DNA of 64,000 bases from Flavobacterium hydrocarbonoxydans (GTDB lineage: Bacteria; Bacteroidota; Bacteroidia; Flavobacteriales; Flavobacteriaceae), in NCBI RefSeq assembly GCF_009789235.1, contig NZ_WSTB01000004.1, forward strand, positions 372,001 through 436,000. The letters run 5' to 3'. The translations under genes were made by a program, and so were the position numbers. The notes below the pieces were generated by a model. The model was not told where the DNA came from and searched no databases. It saw only the letters and a list, made by a program, of their open reading frames with translations. Of this stretch, positions 62,602 to 64,000 are shown one piece after another. Position 1 is the first letter of the stretch. The number at the start of each line of letters is the position of its first letter.

Positions 62602-64000
62602 ATGAGAAACTATACTTTATTTGCCTTTTTACTTTTTTCGATTACAAACTTTGCTCAGATCAAAGGAATTATAACAGATGACAAAGGGAATCCGCTTCCT
62701 TTTGTATCAGTTTTTGAAGAGAACACTTATAGTGGAACCACTTCTAATGATCAGGGAGTGTATCAGCTCAATGTTAAGGAAATAGGTAAAAATAAAATTG
62801 TTTTTCAATATTTAGGTTTTAAAACCCAAAAAATTACGGTTGCTTCTGATGTTAAAACGGTGACTTTAAACGTAAAAATGCAGGAGGAAAGTTATACCTT
62901 AAATGAAGTGGTGATTGACCCTAAAAACAATCCTGCCAATGCCATTATAAAAAGTGCCATTGCAAATCGCAAAGAAAACTCCGATAAAACCAAACGATAT
63001 ACCGCCGATTTTTATTCGAAAGGAATGTTTAAGGTTAAAGATCTTCCTAAAAAAATTCTGGGGCAAAAAGTTGATCTTGGTGAAGACATGGCTTCCAATT
63101 TAGATTCTACAGGTACTGGTATTTTATACTTATCCGAAACCATTTCGAAACTTACTTTTGAAAAACCTGACAAAGTCAAAGAAAAAATCATCGCCTCGAA
63201 AATCTCCGGAAACAATAGAGGGTATAGCTATAATACAGCAAGTTTATCTACCTATGATTTTTACGAAAACACCGTAGAATTTAATATCAATCTGATTTCT
63301 CCTATTGCTTATAATGCTTTTAATTATTACAAATACACACTCGAAGGTACTTTTTTTGATGAAAACAATCAGCAAATTAATAAAATAAAAGTAACGCCTA
63401 AACGCGACAAAGAGCCGGTTTTTGAAGGTTACATTTATATAATAGACGATAGTTTTGCGATTTATGCCGTAGATTTTGAGATTAAGGGCTACCGAATGAA
63501 ACAGGAATTTACCGAGGCAATGAACTTAAAACAGACTTTTACCTACAATCCTAAAAATAAAATTTGGGCAAAAAACGCTCAGACTTTGGCTTTTAGTGCA
63601 GGGGCTTTTGGAATTAAATTCTCAGGCAAATTCAACTATGTTTATTCTAATTATGAATTTCCGGATTCTTTTGAAAAGAAAACGTTTGGTAAAGAAATTG
63701 TAGCTTTTGAAACCAATGCCAATAAAAAAGATGATGCGTACTGGAATGAAATAAGACCCATACCGTTAACTCTCGAAGAAAGTACTGATTATACCAAAAA
63801 AGACAGTTTACTGACGATTAGAAAATCCCAGAAATACATTGATTCTGTTGATGCCAAAAACAATAAATTTAAAGTTTTTGATGTGCTTACAGGTTATAAT
63901 TACAAAAACACTTTCAAAAACTACTCTTTTGAGTATAAGGGTTTGCTTGATCCAACATCTATGAGTTTTAATACCGTTCAGGGTTATAATTTAGGAACTG
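62602..64000 (+). CDS. DUF5686 / carboxypeptidase-like regulatory domain protein (partial)
   Basis: 466 residues are visible and the gene runs off the right edge. Signal peptide MRNYTLFAFLLFSITNFAQ, then a CarboxypepD_reg-like domain (IKGIITDDKGNPLPFVSVFE, about residues 20-105), then the start of the DUF5686 region (NPANAIIKSAIANRKEN, YTADFYSKGMFKV). Related Bacteroidota proteins are outer-membrane associated with a C-terminal barrel. A possible -7 box TATTTTTG sits at 62577-62584. It has no counterpart in a longer predicted frame because the stop is outside the window. Confidence 0.88.
   Translation, partial: MRNYTLFAFLLFSITNFAQIKGIITDDKGNPLPFVSVFEENTYSGTTSNDQGVYQLNVKEIGKNKIVFQYLGFKTQKITVASDVKTVTLNVKMQEESYTLNEVVIDPKNNPANAIIKSAIANRKENSDKTKRYTADFYSKGMFKVKDLPKKILGQKVDLGEDMASNLDSTGTGILYLSETISKLTFEKPDKVKEKIIASKISGNNRGYSYNTASLSTYDFYENTVEFNINLISPIAYNAFNYYKYTLEGTFFDENNQQINKIKVTPKRDKEPVFEGYIYIIDDSFAIYAVDFEIKGYRMKQEFTEAMNLKQTFTYNPKNKIWAKNAQTLAFSAGAFGIKFSGKFNYVYSNYEFPDSFEKKTFGKEIVAFETNANKKDDAYWNEIRPIPLTLEESTDYTKKDSLLTIRKSQKYIDSVDAKNNKFKVFDVLTGYNYKNTFKNYSFEYKGLLDPTSMSFNTVQGYNLGT

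Overview
This AT-rich 64 kb window comes from a member of the Bacteroidota, most likely Flavobacterium or a close relative. The evidence is the Bacteroidota-type -7 promoter boxes (TAnnTTTG), a 6S-Flavo-like RNA downstream of zapA, Bacteroidota-typical families (DUF4290, DUF5686 with a carboxypeptidase-like domain, a 7TM-DISM histidine kinase, a TonB-dependent receptor with a CarboxypepD_reg-like domain) and intergenic palindromic repeats of the kind seen in flavobacteria.

Layout. 1-5.5 kb: an HMA/MauE-like membrane protein, two AraC-family regulators (one with an N-terminal metal-binding-like CxxC motif), an MFS exporter and two small uncharacterised genes, with five tandem ~95-bp repeats. 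5.7-6.4 kb: a 27-unit, 21-bp tandem array of unknown role. 6.8-8.1 kb: an orphan xylose isomerase. 8.2-34.1 kb: a complete extracellular contractile injection system (eCIS, Afp/PVC-like) on the minus strand. 34.6-38.0 kb: a small unknown gene, a LuxR-type response regulator with its 7TM-DISM sensor kinase, a tRNA-Met and a displaced tRNA fragment. 38-64 kb: mostly housekeeping genes (pabC-like, yqgE, HU, fmt, recQ, murA, zapA, 6S-like RNA, rny, xerD, aroQ), with outer-membrane, lipoprotein, transporter and sensor genes.

The centrepiece is the eCIS. In transcription order (34.1 down to 8.2 kb) it encodes a DUF4255 cap/terminator protein, an unknown 280-aa protein, one large sheath protein, two tube proteins, a tiny DUF5908-like protein missed by length cut-offs, a LysM-type baseplate protein, a VgrG-like spike, a PAAR tip, a gp25-like wedge, two large baseplate proteins, an unknown 906-aa protein, a tape-measure protein, two DUF4157 proteins that look like cargo, a SUKH-family protein and the AAA+ ATPase. 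The 1324-aa DUF4157 protein ends in a His-Me-finger-type nuclease-like motif. It is followed 11 bp later by the SMI1/KNR4 (SUKH) gene, which is the classical layout of a toxin-immunity pair. I therefore propose that this eCIS carries a nuclease effector with a dedicated immunity protein. This is unusual for eCIS and suggests either antibacterial targeting or self-protection of the producer.

No capsid, portal, terminase, lysis or TssJLM-type membrane-complex genes are present, so the locus is neither a prophage nor a T6SS. No integrase lies next to the eCIS, and xerD at 59.5 kb looks like the chromosomal housekeeping copy. The last gene (DUF5686) runs off the right edge.
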